Under the pieces are notes generated by a model. The model made no database searches and was not told where the DNA came from. It saw only the letters and a list, made by a program, of their open reading frames with translations. Of a stretch of 16,995 nucleotides of DNA, positions 5,316 through 12,483 are shown in pieces (the first letter of the stretch is position 1; each line of letters starts with the position of its first letter). The position numbers and the translations under genes are program-made. This DNA comes from an uncultured Butyrivibrio sp. (GTDB lineage Bacteria > Bacillota > Clostridia > Lachnospirales > Lachnospiraceae): the NCBI RefSeq assembly GCF_947169445.1, contig NZ_CAMVPU010000065.1, forward strand, positions 1 through 16,995. The letters run 5' to 3'.

Positions 5316-6362
5316 ATGAGGAAACTGGCTTCGATTCAGAGGGTTAAGGCAGTTTTGCCTATACCTGATGCGGATAGACTGGAACTTGTACAGGTTCTTG
5401 GTTGGAAATGTGTGGGAGGAAAAAATGAATTTCATGAGGGTGACCTGGTGGTCTATTTTGAAATTGATTCATTCCTTCCGGTTTGTGAAGAGTTTGAATT
5501 CCTGCGGAAAAGCTCATATAAAAACAATGAATTCATGGGCGAGGGATTTAGGCTTAAGACAATGAAATTTAGGGGCGAGATATCGCAGGGGCTTTGCCTG
5601 GGTACAGACAAGCTACCTAAATTGAATGGATTGGAATTAAGTGAAGGGATGGATGTGACTGAAATCCTCGGTGTAAAAGAGTGGGAAATGCCTGAGCGAG
5701 CAGGCTCCTCGGGAACAATTATAGGAGACAGGCCAGGCTTCATTCCGAAGACAGATGAGACAAGGATACAGTCTGCGCCGGAACTTTTGAAGGAATTTGC
5801 AGGGCTTCCATATTACATAACAACAAAAATGGATGGATCAAGCCACTCCATAGGAATAAGGGATGGGAAGGTTTCATTCACTGGACATAATTTTACATAT
5901 AAGGATGATGGGAAGTCTTCTTTTGTTGAATTTGTGAAGAATAGAGGAATTCCTGAAAAGATGAAGCAGTATGTGGATGATAATAAGAGTGCCACGCTTG
6001 TGCTTCAGGGGGAATGGTGTGGCGAAGGTATTCAGAAGAATCGCTTAAAGCTGAAGTCTCCTGAATGGTTTGTGTTTACGGCTAGAGTTGATGACAAGAG
6101 AACAAATCTCGAAACTCTAAGGGATGTCTGTAAATATGTCGGATGCCAAATGGTCCCTGTAGAGGAAGAAGGAAATGACCTTCCTGCGAGATATCCTGAT
6201 GAACAAGCGCTTTTAGCAAGGGCAGAAGGTGTTGGATATAACGGTACTGTAAGGGAAGGGATTGTAATTAGACCTATAGAGCCGGTTCATTCATATATTC
6301 TTAGCGGACCGCTCTCCATGAAAGTAATTAATAACAAGTATCTTATTAAAAATGATGAATGA
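5316..6362 (+). CDS. ATP-dependent RNA ligase, Rnl5/DraRnl type
   Basis: A 348-residue RNA ligase of the TIGR02306/DraRnl family. These enzymes seal 3'-OH/5'-phosphate breaks, adenylating their own lysine, then the 5'-phosphate end. An N-terminal OB-like domain (about 1-120, with FHEGDLVVYFEIDSFLP) precedes the nucleotidyltransferase domain, the order typical of this family. Motif I is K171-MDGS, a motif III-like segment is LQGEWCGEGIQ (E233), motif IV is REGIVIRP (E314) and motif V is MKVINNKYL (K336, K341). All the residues expected for activity are present and the length is close to the roughly 340 residues of the Deinococcus enzyme. The ribosome binding site GGGAAGG precedes the start. 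It lies in an operon with a PPP-type phosphatase. A second, unrelated-subfamily RNA ligase is encoded at 10435. Confidence 0.93.
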   Translation: MRKLASIQRVKAVLPIPDADRLELVQVLGWKCVGGKNEFHEGDLVVYFEIDSFLPVCEEFEFLRKSSYKNNEFMGEGFRLKTMKFRGEISQGLCLGTDKLPKLNGLELSEGMDVTEILGVKEWEMPERAGSSGTIIGDRPGFIPKTDETRIQSAPELLKEFAGLPYYITTKMDGSSHSIGIRDGKVSFTGHNFTYKDDGKSSFVEFVKNRGIPEKMKQYVDDNKSATLVLQGEWCGEGIQKNRLKLKSPEWFVFTARVDDKRTNLETLRDVCKYVGCQMVPVEEEGNDLPARYPDEQALLARAEGVGYNGTVREGIVIRPIEPVHSYILSGPLSMKVINNKYLIKNDE

Positions 6363-6377
6363 AGGGGCGTGGATAAT

Positions 6378-7037
6378 ATGGCAGAGAAAATGTTAGTAAC
6401 GCAGGCACTTGATGAAAGAGATCTTCTTGTTGGTAAGATAACTGATAAGATCAACAAAGCAAGCTTTATAGATACCATTAAACCAAATGAAGATAAGGTT
6501 TTTGAAAAAAGAGTTTCAAGGGACGAATTTGCAAAGAATGCAGAAAGTGCATATCAGCAGATACAGGATCTGATTGACAGGTATCAGAAGATAGATGCAG
6601 CAATTGTAGCATCTAACGCAAATACCATGATCAAGACATCTTATGGTGAGTATACGGTTGCAGGTGCTATAGCGCTTAGAAAAAGACTTAAGAGCACAGG
6701 CACATTTAATAGCGATGCAAATTTTGAATATAAGCTCATGATGAAGATTGAAAGTGATCTTCAAAAAATGATTCAGTTTGCAGAATCAAAAAATAAGCAG
6801 CTTCAGGGTACCGCCGAGAATATGAGACTGTCTATTCTTGGAAAAGATTCCAAAGTAAAAGATGATAAGCCCCTTGAGGTTGTCAATGCTTATGTAAAAG
6901 AGAATACGACAGAAGTAGTAGATCCTCTCGACGCTCAGAAAAAAGCTGATGCGCTTAAAGAGAAGAGAGACACGCTGCTTACCGAGCTTGATACACAGAT
7001 AAAGGTTTCAAATGCTACAACTTTTGTAGAAATATAA
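6378..7037 (+). CDS. Helical hypothetical protein, DIP1984-like or phage-associated
   Basis: A 219-residue, lysine- and glutamate-rich, mostly helical protein with predicted coiled-coil segments at about 45-70 and 115-145. The block SNANTMIKTSYGEYTVAGAIALRKR resembles, in type, helical proteins found in Firmicutes phages and the DIP1984-like proteins; the role of those is unknown. The start at 6378 is preferred to the GTG at 6369 because AAGGGG (6362-6367) is 10 bp upstream of the ATG and only 1 bp from the GTG. It is the last gene of the block that begins behind the operator-promoter at 3072. No catalytic residues are apparent. It may be structural or an RNA- or protein-binding factor. Confidence 0.75.
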   Translation: MAEKMLVTQALDERDLLVGKITDKINKASFIDTIKPNEDKVFEKRVSRDEFAKNAESAYQQIQDLIDRYQKIDAAIVASNANTMIKTSYGEYTVAGAIALRKRLKSTGTFNSDANFEYKLMMKIESDLQKMIQFAESKNKQLQGTAENMRLSILGKDSKVKDDKPLEVVNAYVKENTTEVVDPLDAQKKADALKEKRDTLLTELDTQIKVSNATTFVEI

Positions 7038-7080
7038 AAAAGAATAATTGCCTGCTGCACGAAAACTTCAAACCCGGCTT

Positions 7081-7121
7081 CCCTGTAACAGGGTTAAGTT
7101 ACAAGCTGGTTAGCATTAACC
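7081..7121. other. Two adjacent hairpins upstream of the second tRNA-Ile
   Basis: CCCTG-TAA-CAGGG (7081-7093) and GGTTA-GCAT-TAACC (7108-7121) are perfect 5-bp hairpins in the leader between the gene ending at 7037 and the tRNA at 7129. Neither is followed by a T-run, so they are not clear terminators. They may guide tRNA processing or be remnants of another tRNA; I could not fold a complete one here. Confidence 0.4.
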
Positions 7122-7128
7122 GCAAAAA

Positions 7129-7201
7129 TCCGAAATGGTCGAAATGGATACGGCGCAAGCCCTATAAGCTTGATATGCAGGTTCAAATCCTGCTTTTGGA
7201 C
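7129..7201 (+). tRNA. tRNA-Ile(UAU)-like, second copy, with C33
   Basis: Acceptor TCCGAAA pairs with TTTTGGA (7194-7200) with one G-U. The D-arm is GTCG / AAATGGATA / CGGC with U8 present. The anticodon arm CAAGC / CCTATAA / GCTTG (7156-7172) is perfect and gives anticodon UAU, but position 33 is C. The T-arm GCAGG / TTCAAAT / CCTGC (7177-7193) is canonical and the variable loop has 4 bases. The discriminator would be C, unusual for isoleucine, and no CCA is encoded. Its stems differ from those of the damaged UAU tRNA at 1777, so it is not a recent duplicate. Reading AUA with a UAU anticodon is rare in bacteria, which normally use lysidine-modified CAU. Confidence 0.75.
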
Positions 7202-7451
7202 CCGATGGTTACATGATTCCATTGGCAGTAAGGCTCGCTGTGAGATAGCCTCAATCTATTTTGGGTTTTATTTTTTCTGTTATATGTGAAGCATAAACTT
7301 TTAATTGTTTTGGCGATTTTTGTTCAATTATCAGTGGAAAACTTTTATATAGACATAGCGATATGTTGAAATCCATGGGAAGGTTTGGTGTCAAGCCGGT
7401 TGTCCTGAAGTGATACCTCATGGCTGTGCTGTGGGCATTATTGGAGAAATA
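7202..7451 (+). promoter_or_regulatory. 250-bp intergenic stretch with a weak promoter candidate
   Basis: No gene is visible. A 5-bp hairpin AGGCT/AGCCT at about 7230-7251 is followed within 35 bp by a T-rich run and could be a weak terminator for the tRNA transcript. A candidate promoter is TTGTTC (7320-7325) with TTTATA (7344-7349) at 18 bp. GTTCAAT (7323-7329) is one half of the operator palindrome found at 3055 and 14817, but the other half is absent. A promoter is expected somewhere here because a new gene block starts at 7452. Confidence 0.35.
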
Positions 7452-8015
7452 GTGAAAGATTACTTAGTGTGTTGGAGAGAAAATCTTAGAGATGGGTACC
7501 TAGAGGATTTTTTTGTTCCAGGTAGTAACCCGATTTACACTTATAATTTGATTAAAGGTGAAGATCCCTATGTAGTTGCGGGTGTTTTTTTGGATAAGGA
7601 TTATGATTATGCGGTTACTGAAGACTGTGCTTATTTGAAGTATATTAATGAAAAAATTATCGAGGAATTTGTACGTAAAATATGCGAGTCTGATGAAGTT
7701 GAAGATCCGATACCACAGAGGTTTGGAAAAGTAGCTGAACAGATATGGGATAGATATACAAGAGAATGTCAGAAGCTTAACCGCGATTGGCATTGTATTG
7801 ATGACGAGACAGATGAACTATGTAAGAAGGCGGTAGCCAAGGCATTAGATGCTGATGCATTATTGGACCAATTAACGGAAACAGAAAAAAGAAATATTTA
7901 CAAATATATGCATCAATGTGATGTCTGTGTAATAGAACTAACGTCAATAACTGAAGCAAAGAATGATAAAGAGGCCGATGAACAACAACTGGTAATGGAC
8001 TCTTTATGGAAATAG
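7452..8015 (+). CDS. Hypothetical acidic protein
   Basis: A 187-residue acidic protein of unknown function. It begins VKDYLVCWRENLRDGYLEDFFVPGSNPIYTY, a compact beta-like region, and continues with charged helices up to the C-terminus (DEQQLVMDSLWK). There is no signal peptide, membrane segment or recognisable motif. The frame opens at a GTG at 7410, but that codon has no ribosome binding site; the GTG at 7452 has GGAG 5 bp upstream and is preferred. It is the first gene of a tightly packed block that runs to the Rnl1-type ligase at 11547 and is followed after 17 bp by the next gene. Confidence 0.7.
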   Translation: MKDYLVCWRENLRDGYLEDFFVPGSNPIYTYNLIKGEDPYVVAGVFLDKDYDYAVTEDCAYLKYINEKIIEEFVRKICESDEVEDPIPQRFGKVAEQIWDRYTRECQKLNRDWHCIDDETDELCKKAVAKALDADALLDQLTETEKRNIYKYMHQCDVCVIELTSITEAKNDKEADEQQLVMDSLWK

Positions 8016-8032
8016 CAAAATAGGGGAAAAGA

Positions 8033-9013
8033 GTGAAGATAATGACCATGGAAAAGATAAAACTATTGCAAACAAGGGTCTTTCACGATAATAAGGTATA
8101 TTTGCTTGCTTCTGACATAGCTGAACTTATGGGATATGGAGAAACTCAATTTATTGAAGATTACAGGGAAATTCTATGTAATCTTGATTGTATGCCTCCA
8201 CTTGTACTGGAAACAGACTTTAATGCTTTGGTTTTGGAGAATGATGATTTGTTCGAAAATCTTCAGCATCTTGAGATAACTAGAGTTGATACGCTGAGAT
8301 TTGAAACAGAAATACAGAAAAGTATTTATCCACTAAAGTTTTTGTTTGGGGGAGAACTTTTTGAACATGGTGCTAAAATGGCAGGATACAGCTCAGTATC
8401 AGAATATATAAGTGAGGTTGATTATCCCAATGAGGTAAAGAAGGCATTTGATAATCTGAAAAAAGACTCAGGAGTATTAGATGTATATCGAGATGAATGT
8501 GATAAGTCCAATAATCAGGACAATATAGATGTTAAATTACTAAAAGAATATGGATTACAGTTGCAGGGATATACCAAGATAAAGGACGGAAGGCCGTGGT
8601 ACGAGGAATTTATAGTCGGGAAGGGTATTTTTTATCATGTTTCATATGATTCTGACGAGATATATACGGAGCTGAGAGTAGAGGATAACAACCTGATCGT
8701 ACCCGAATTTAACATGAATGGAGATGACATAGAGGACTGTAATAAAGGATATGATAACGATGGTAGAGATTATAGATTGTTTGGAGTTTTTGAGAATATA
8801 TTCTATATACTGCTTCGTAAAAGTGTAAAAGATGCTGGCGCGGACCTTTTATTATGTGAAGATTCCGGGGTAAAGCTATACATATCTTCGCAAGAGGCTT
8901 TTAGATTGCTTAATCCCAATATGTTCAGGGATGTTTTCTTGTTTGAAGGGAAAATTGATTTTGAAAAGGATTCTTATCTTACGGAATATGCCGGAAAAAT
9001 TCAGTATAGGTAG
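8033..9013 (+). CDS. Hypothetical protein with possible Bro-N-like N-terminus
   Basis: A 326-residue protein. The first 50 residues (HDNKVYLLASDIAELMGYG) weakly resemble the start of phage antirepressor Bro-N domains, where a short beta hairpin is followed by a DIAxxLGY helix; I hold this only loosely. The remainder is acidic, mixed alpha/beta, with no motif I recognise. The start GTG at 8033 is preceded by GGGGAAAAGA, and ATG codons at 8042 and 8048 are alternatives. It is packed between the hypothetical gene at 7452 and the metallophosphoesterase at 9025 with gaps of 17 and 11 bp, so it is in the same operon. A DNA-binding or regulatory role is possible but unproven. Confidence 0.7.
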   Translation: MKIMTMEKIKLLQTRVFHDNKVYLLASDIAELMGYGETQFIEDYREILCNLDCMPPLVLETDFNALVLENDDLFENLQHLEITRVDTLRFETEIQKSIYPLKFLFGGELFEHGAKMAGYSSVSEYISEVDYPNEVKKAFDNLKKDSGVLDVYRDECDKSNNQDNIDVKLLKEYGLQLQGYTKIKDGRPWYEEFIVGKGIFYHVSYDSDEIYTELRVEDNNLIVPEFNMNGDDIEDCNKGYDNDGRDYRLFGVFENIFYILLRKSVKDAGADLLLCEDSGVKLYISSQEAFRLLNPNMFRDVFLFEGKIDFEKDSYLTEYAGKIQYR

Positions 9014-9024
9014 GAGATAAGGGT

Positions 9025-9900
9025 ATGAGATACTATATCGCAGATCTTCATTTTAACCATGGGAATATGAATAAAAACATGGACAAACGCGGGTTTGAAA
9101 GCGCTGAGGCCATGAATGAATATATGATTAAGCAATGGAATTCTAAGGTGAAAACCGGGGATGAAGTGGTGGTGCTAGGTGACTTTTGTTTTGGGAGTGG
9201 AGAAGTAGCAAACAAAATACTGGCACGTCTTAGAGGGAAAAAATACCTAATTGTAGGGAATCATGACAGGTTCCTGAAGGATAAGGAATTTGAACCGGAA
9301 CGGTTTAAGTGGATAGAACATTACAAGGAACTGAATGATGACAATAGGAAGGTGATTTTGTCGCACTATCCGATCTTTTGCTATAACGGGCAATACAGAA
9401 AAGACGTGGGAGATAACCCACTGGTATATATGCTTTATGGGCATGTACATAATACCTTTGATGAGTATCTTCTAAATGACTTTATTCAGCGAACAAGGGA
9501 TTATAAGCGGTTTGAAAGGGATAAAGAATATCATAACATTCACTGCAATATGATCAACTGCTTTTGCCAGTTTTCTGACTATGTGCCGCTTTCTCTTGAT
9601 GAGTGGATAGCTTTGGATAAGAACCGGCGCAGAAACATGGATATAGAAGATATGATAAAGACAGGACAGGCTTTGGACATAGATGTTTCTTTTGGAGATG
9701 GTTTTATGAAAGTGACACTGCCAACTGAGAAATATTACAGACTTAAGGATGCATTTGCAGAACATGGTCTTACCGTTGAAGAGGGGCTTAGGCAGTTTGT
9801 GGAATGGACAGTGAACAAACCTGATGAATTTAAAGCCTGGGTTGAAGAGTGCAAGAAGGAAGGCTATTTTAGCGAAGCGGAGATAAAAGCATGGACATGA
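9025..9900 (+). CDS. Metallophosphoesterase fused to an RHH-like C-terminal region
   Basis: A 291-residue protein in two parts. Residues 1 to about 195 are a calcineurin-like phosphoesterase: IADLHFNH (D7, H9, H12), LGDFCFG (D53), VGNHD (79-81), LSHYP (H114) and YGHVH (H140, H142). This is the type often found on phages and mobile elements. Residues about 220-291 resemble a RelB/DinJ ribbon-helix-helix antitoxin domain: a strand (FMKVTLP), a helix, then GLTVEEGLRQFVEW. Such a tail could bind DNA or a partner protein, allowing autoregulation. The start has a good GGAG upstream. The stop overlaps the start of the Phd-like gene by ATGA, a sign of translational coupling. The substrate is unknown. 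Confidence 0.88.
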   Translation: MRYYIADLHFNHGNMNKNMDKRGFESAEAMNEYMIKQWNSKVKTGDEVVVLGDFCFGSGEVANKILARLRGKKYLIVGNHDRFLKDKEFEPERFKWIEHYKELNDDNRKVILSHYPIFCYNGQYRKDVGDNPLVYMLYGHVHNTFDEYLLNDFIQRTRDYKRFERDKEYHNIHCNMINCFCQFSDYVPLSLDEWIALDKNRRRNMDIEDMIKTGQALDIDVSFGDGFMKVTLPTEKYYRLKDAFAEHGLTVEEGLRQFVEWTVNKPDEFKAWVEECKKEGYFSEAEIKAWT

Positions 9901-10133
9901 TAGAAATAACACCAGAAGAACTGATGGAAAATCTGGATTCAGACGATTTTTGCAGGAGGTTTGGAAATCCTGTAAAAGTCATAACTGAAAATGGATATAT
10001 AGTTGTCATGGCGTTTGAACTATATGAACGCCTGTTTGGGAAGGTTGACTTATCCAAAGAACAAACAATAGAAATGGATGATTTCTTGGGGAAAAGCAAA
10101 GAAACGGAGAATAAGGATGACAAGCCAAATTGA
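9897..10133 (+). CDS. Phd/YefM-like antitoxin
   Basis: A small acidic protein of 78 residues (80 if it starts at the ATG of 9891). Its N-terminal half (EITPEEL...GNPVKVITENGYIVVMAFELYERLFG) matches the Phd/YefM fold, where a short helix is followed by a beta hairpin carrying the exposed-residue pattern PVxVxxxGxxxxVM. These proteins bind DNA and neutralise a toxin through a disordered C-terminus, here the charged tail after residue 60. No toxin of the Doc, YoeB or Fic type follows; the next gene is an XRE regulator. It overlaps the previous gene by ATGA at 9897-9900 and the next by 17 bp, so the three are cotranslated. Confidence 0.75.
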   Translation: MIEITPEELMENLDSDDFCRRFGNPVKVITENGYIVVMAFELYERLFGKVDLSKEQTIEMDDFLGKSKETENKDDKPN

Positions 10134-10422
10134 CAGATTCAAGACAGGGAAATTGATCAAAAGCGTGATGGAAGAGAAGGGGATAACTGCAAAAGATATC
10201 AAGGAATATTTTAATTTCTCGAGCGTGCAGAGTATCTATCATTGGTTAGAGGGGAAAAGCCTTCCCACGCTTGATAACATATATGGACTGAGTGATCTTC
10301 TTGGAGTGCCTGTAGATGAACTGCTGTCCGGAGACAGAGAGGCGAGGTATAGCTTTAAAAGAGATGACTCCTTTCGTCGAATTAGTTATTATTATGAATT
10401 CTTTCATAGAGGCATTGCTTGA
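10117..10422 (+). CDS. XRE-family helix-turn-helix regulator
   Basis: A 101-residue regulator with an HTH_3 domain at about 9-72: KTGKLIKSVMEEKGITAKDIKEYF, then the recognition region SSVQSIYHWLEGKSLPTLDNI and the dimer helix LSDLLGVPVDELL. A short basic and aromatic tail follows. The start at 10117 (MTSQIDRF) is chosen because GGAG lies about 8-12 bp upstream, and because it begins just before the domain; a longer frame from 10078 would overlap the Phd-like gene by more than 50 bp. It may regulate its own operon. It is also one candidate to bind the palindrome repeated at 3055 and 14817, though nothing in the sequence proves this. Confidence 0.88.
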   Translation: MTSQIDRFKTGKLIKSVMEEKGITAKDIKEYFNFSSVQSIYHWLEGKSLPTLDNIYGLSDLLGVPVDELLSGDREARYSFKRDDSFRRISYYYEFFHRGIA

Positions 10423-10434
10423 AGATAATATGAA

Positions 10435-11547
10435 ATGAAATCAAGAATACTGCAATATATAAAGAATAATCCCAATGACTGGGAACAAAAATTTAATGAA
10501 ATGGTTATACGCACAAATCGCAGCGGTGATCTTGTGTGTTTTAAGTATGGTGTAGAAGCGGATTTCTCTAATCCTCTGGTGTGTGAAGCACGGGGAATTA
10601 TCATAGATATCGCAGAACAAAAGGTAATTTGCTGGCCTTTTGACAAGTTTTTTAATGTCCAGGAGCAATATGCTGCGGACATAGACTGGCAGAATGCCAG
10701 GGTGTTAGAGAAAATCGATGGATCTATGATAAAACTTTTCTGGTATAAGGGTGAGTGGCATTTTGCTACAAGCTCTACATGTGATGCAAAAGAGGCATCT
10801 GTTCAGGGGTATAAGGAGCTGACATATGCGGATGTTATTGCCAGAGCGGAGAACATAAAGGACATACCATTTGGCCAGCTTAATAAAGAATGTACTTATA
10901 TCTTTGAGTTGGTATCACCACTTACACAGGTTGTTATCAAATATGATATGACAGCATTATTCTTCCTTGCTGCCAGAAATGTTGTGACAGGAGAGGAATT
11001 TGATACAGAATTAGGTACTTTTAGGAAACCACGCAGTTTTTCTCTAAAATCCCTTGATGAGTGCATGTCCGCCGCTTTAGAACTGAACAAAGGAGAGGAC
11101 ATAGAAGATGAAGGCTTTGTTGTGGTTGATGCAAATCATAACAGAGTGAAGATAAAATCCCCTTCATATGTGGCTATGCATCGAATATCTACAAATAAGG
11201 TTTTTACTGCTAAACGGATGTCAGAGCTTTTTTGCCAAGGTGAGGATTTCTCTAAACTTGCGAAAGATTTTCCTTCATCTGCGCACGTTATCAAGTATTA
11301 TGACTGGCAGTTTGCTGAGGTCAGGCATAAAACTGAGAACATGATACTGTATTCAAGACGGCTTTTCGAAGAGTATGACTGCGACAGGAAGGCAGTAGCC
11401 ATGGCTATAAAGGATTCGCCATATGCATGGGCTGGCTTTAAGGCTATCGGAAATGATAAAGATGCCTCCGATATTATGGCATTATTAGTGCCATCCAATG
11501 TTGAAAAGCTTATCAAAGAGTATTCTGAAAATTCTGTTGTTTACTAA
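10435..11547 (+). CDS. RNA ligase, T4 Rnl1 family
   Basis: A 370-residue RNA ligase very close in layout to T4 RNA ligase 1 (374 residues), which joins 3'-OH and 5'-phosphate ends using ATP and repairs cut tRNA anticodon loops. The N-terminal block has CEARGIIID and PFDKFFNVQE. Motif I is K93-IDGS, motif IIIa is YIFELVSPLTQVV (E158), motif IV is DEGFVVVD (E226) and motif V is RVKIKSPSYVAMH (K239, K241). These positions match the T4 residues K99, E159, E227, K240 and K242 closely. A helical C-terminal domain (about 255-370), which in T4 gives preference for tRNA, is also present. The gene starts 12 bp after the XRE stop, but the ribosome binding site is weak, so expression may depend on coupling. 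A strong terminator follows. Confidence 0.95.
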   Translation: MKSRILQYIKNNPNDWEQKFNEMVIRTNRSGDLVCFKYGVEADFSNPLVCEARGIIIDIAEQKVICWPFDKFFNVQEQYAADIDWQNARVLEKIDGSMIKLFWYKGEWHFATSSTCDAKEASVQGYKELTYADVIARAENIKDIPFGQLNKECTYIFELVSPLTQVVIKYDMTALFFLAARNVVTGEEFDTELGTFRKPRSFSLKSLDECMSAALELNKGEDIEDEGFVVVDANHNRVKIKSPSYVAMHRISTNKVFTAKRMSELFCQGEDFSKLAKDFPSSAHVIKYYDWQFAEVRHKTENMILYSRRLFEEYDCDRKAVAMAIKDSPYAWAGFKAIGNDKDASDIMALLVPSNVEKLIKEYSENSVVY

Positions 11548-11623
11548 TGATATTCTTGGAAATCTCGTATGGCTTTTGAAGCCTAATCCGGGATTAAAGA
11601 AGTGAATAAGATACAAAGATACA

Positions 11624-11663
11624 AAGACACTGCATTATTTGACATAGGCAGTGTCTTCTTTTT
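11624..11663 (+). terminator. Rho-independent terminator after the Rnl1-type ligase
   Basis: AAGACACTGC (11624-11633) and GCAGTGTCTT (11648-11657) form a perfect 10-bp stem with a 14-base loop, followed by CTTTTT. It lies 76 bp after the ligase stop and ends the block that starts at 7452. Confidence 0.9.
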
Positions 11664-11752
11664 GTGCTGGCATTTTTATCGGACAGCATAGGATCTAGGA
11701 TGAAGATGTAAAGTGGAAGCAATGTCCCATTAAAGAGGTCGAGGAGTTAAAA

Positions 11753-11928
11753 ATGGCAGGATTGTATTAGTCGTAAGTGTTTTAGCTATCAATGTACTAA
11801 TGATTGGTAGTAAAAATACTAATTTCATAATGTGGATAGTGGGGAGTCTGGCACGACTATGGCCAAGGCTCCTTTTTTGTATGTACATTTTTATGAATTA
11901 TAGTCGATGGCCGAGAGCACCACCATAA
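11753..11928 (+). pseudogene. Possible frameshifted small membrane-protein gene
   Basis: A good ribosome binding site GAGGAG (11741-11746) stands 6 bp before ATG-GCA-GG at 11753, but that frame stops after five codons. Shifting the frame at the GG of 11759-11760 opens a hydrophobic stretch, IVLVVSVLAINVLMIG, with more hydrophobic residues after it, running to a stop at 11926. One lost G would explain this. The later part of the shifted frame runs through the terminator hairpin at 11843, so the true protein may have been shorter. It could be a decayed small single-span membrane protein, a type I toxin-like peptide, or chance. Confidence 0.35.
11843..11878 (+). terminator. Rho-independent terminator
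   Basis: GGAG-TC-TGGC (11843-11852) pairs with GCCA-AG-GCTCC (ending at 11872), an imperfect GC-rich stem with an internal mismatch, followed by six T (11873-11878). Because it is the second terminator in this gap, something between 11664 and 11842 is probably transcribed, in line with the broken small gene there. The rest of the 460-bp gap (11548-12007) holds no other gene I can support. Confidence 0.65.
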
Positions 11929-12007
11929 AAATCACGGTAAACCATAAAAACTGGGGAATTTTCATTTTGATATTTAGCAATTAAAGTATAGAAATAGGGA
12001 GAACGAT

Positions 12008-12460
12008 ATGGACAAAACATATAACGATTTACCAGGATTTGATAAGGCACGTTTAGAAAGACTAATGCATTATAACAGGAAAATTCAGGAACATGCGAAT
12101 GCTTCAGATGATGCGATGGCTAAGTGTTTTTTTGTAACAGAAAAGACATATGTAAAAAACATTAAATATCAACCACCGGCTGCATCCGCTATTAAATATG
12201 CGAGGCTTCATTATGAATATGGAGTATGCTTGGATAGATACTTGGCAGATGATACTAGATTTGAACTGTTTGTTGAAGAAAATGCTGCACCAAGAGTATT
12301 TATTCCTAACGATTGTTTAGAAACGGAGCTGCAGAGGTTGTTGAAGGAAATTGATGATGCGGTAACTGAAGAAGAAAAATTCTGGATCGCAGCTAAAAAT
12401 GCACAGATGCTTTTGCGGTGGCTAACATTTGGAGACATGTTACGGTGTAAATGCAATTAA
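12008..12460 (+). CDS. Hypothetical helical protein
   Basis: A 150-residue protein, mostly helical, with no motif I recognise. Residues 1-60 (DKARLERLMHYNRKIQEHA...) look like a short helical bundle that could be a helix-turn-helix, but the recognition-helix pattern is not convincing. The C-terminal part (LETELQRLLKEIDDAVTEEEKFWIAAKNAQMLLRWL) is amphipathic. There is no signal peptide. GGGAG lies just upstream of the ATG. The gene stands alone between the terminator at 11843 and the one at 12484, so it is probably monocistronic. Confidence 0.7.
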   Translation: MDKTYNDLPGFDKARLERLMHYNRKIQEHANASDDAMAKCFFVTEKTYVKNIKYQPPAASAIKYARLHYEYGVCLDRYLADDTRFELFVEENAAPRVFIPNDCLETELQRLLKEIDDAVTEEEKFWIAAKNAQMLLRWLTFGDMLRCKCN

Positions 12461-12483
12461 ACTACATGGATCCTGTAAAGCAC

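Noticed and set aside
7060..7121. A degenerate tRNA upstream of the second tRNA-Ile
   Set aside because: The two hairpins have loops of 3 and 4 bases and no cloverleaf can be closed around them.
7320..7351. A third copy of the operator-promoter near GTTCAAT at 7323
   Set aside because: Only one half of the palindrome is present and no TATCAT box lies at the right distance.
11923..11950. CCATAAAAA repeated twice at a 19-bp period, as possible iterons or the start of an array
   Set aside because: Only two short AT-rich copies; no sign of a replication origin or CRISPR.
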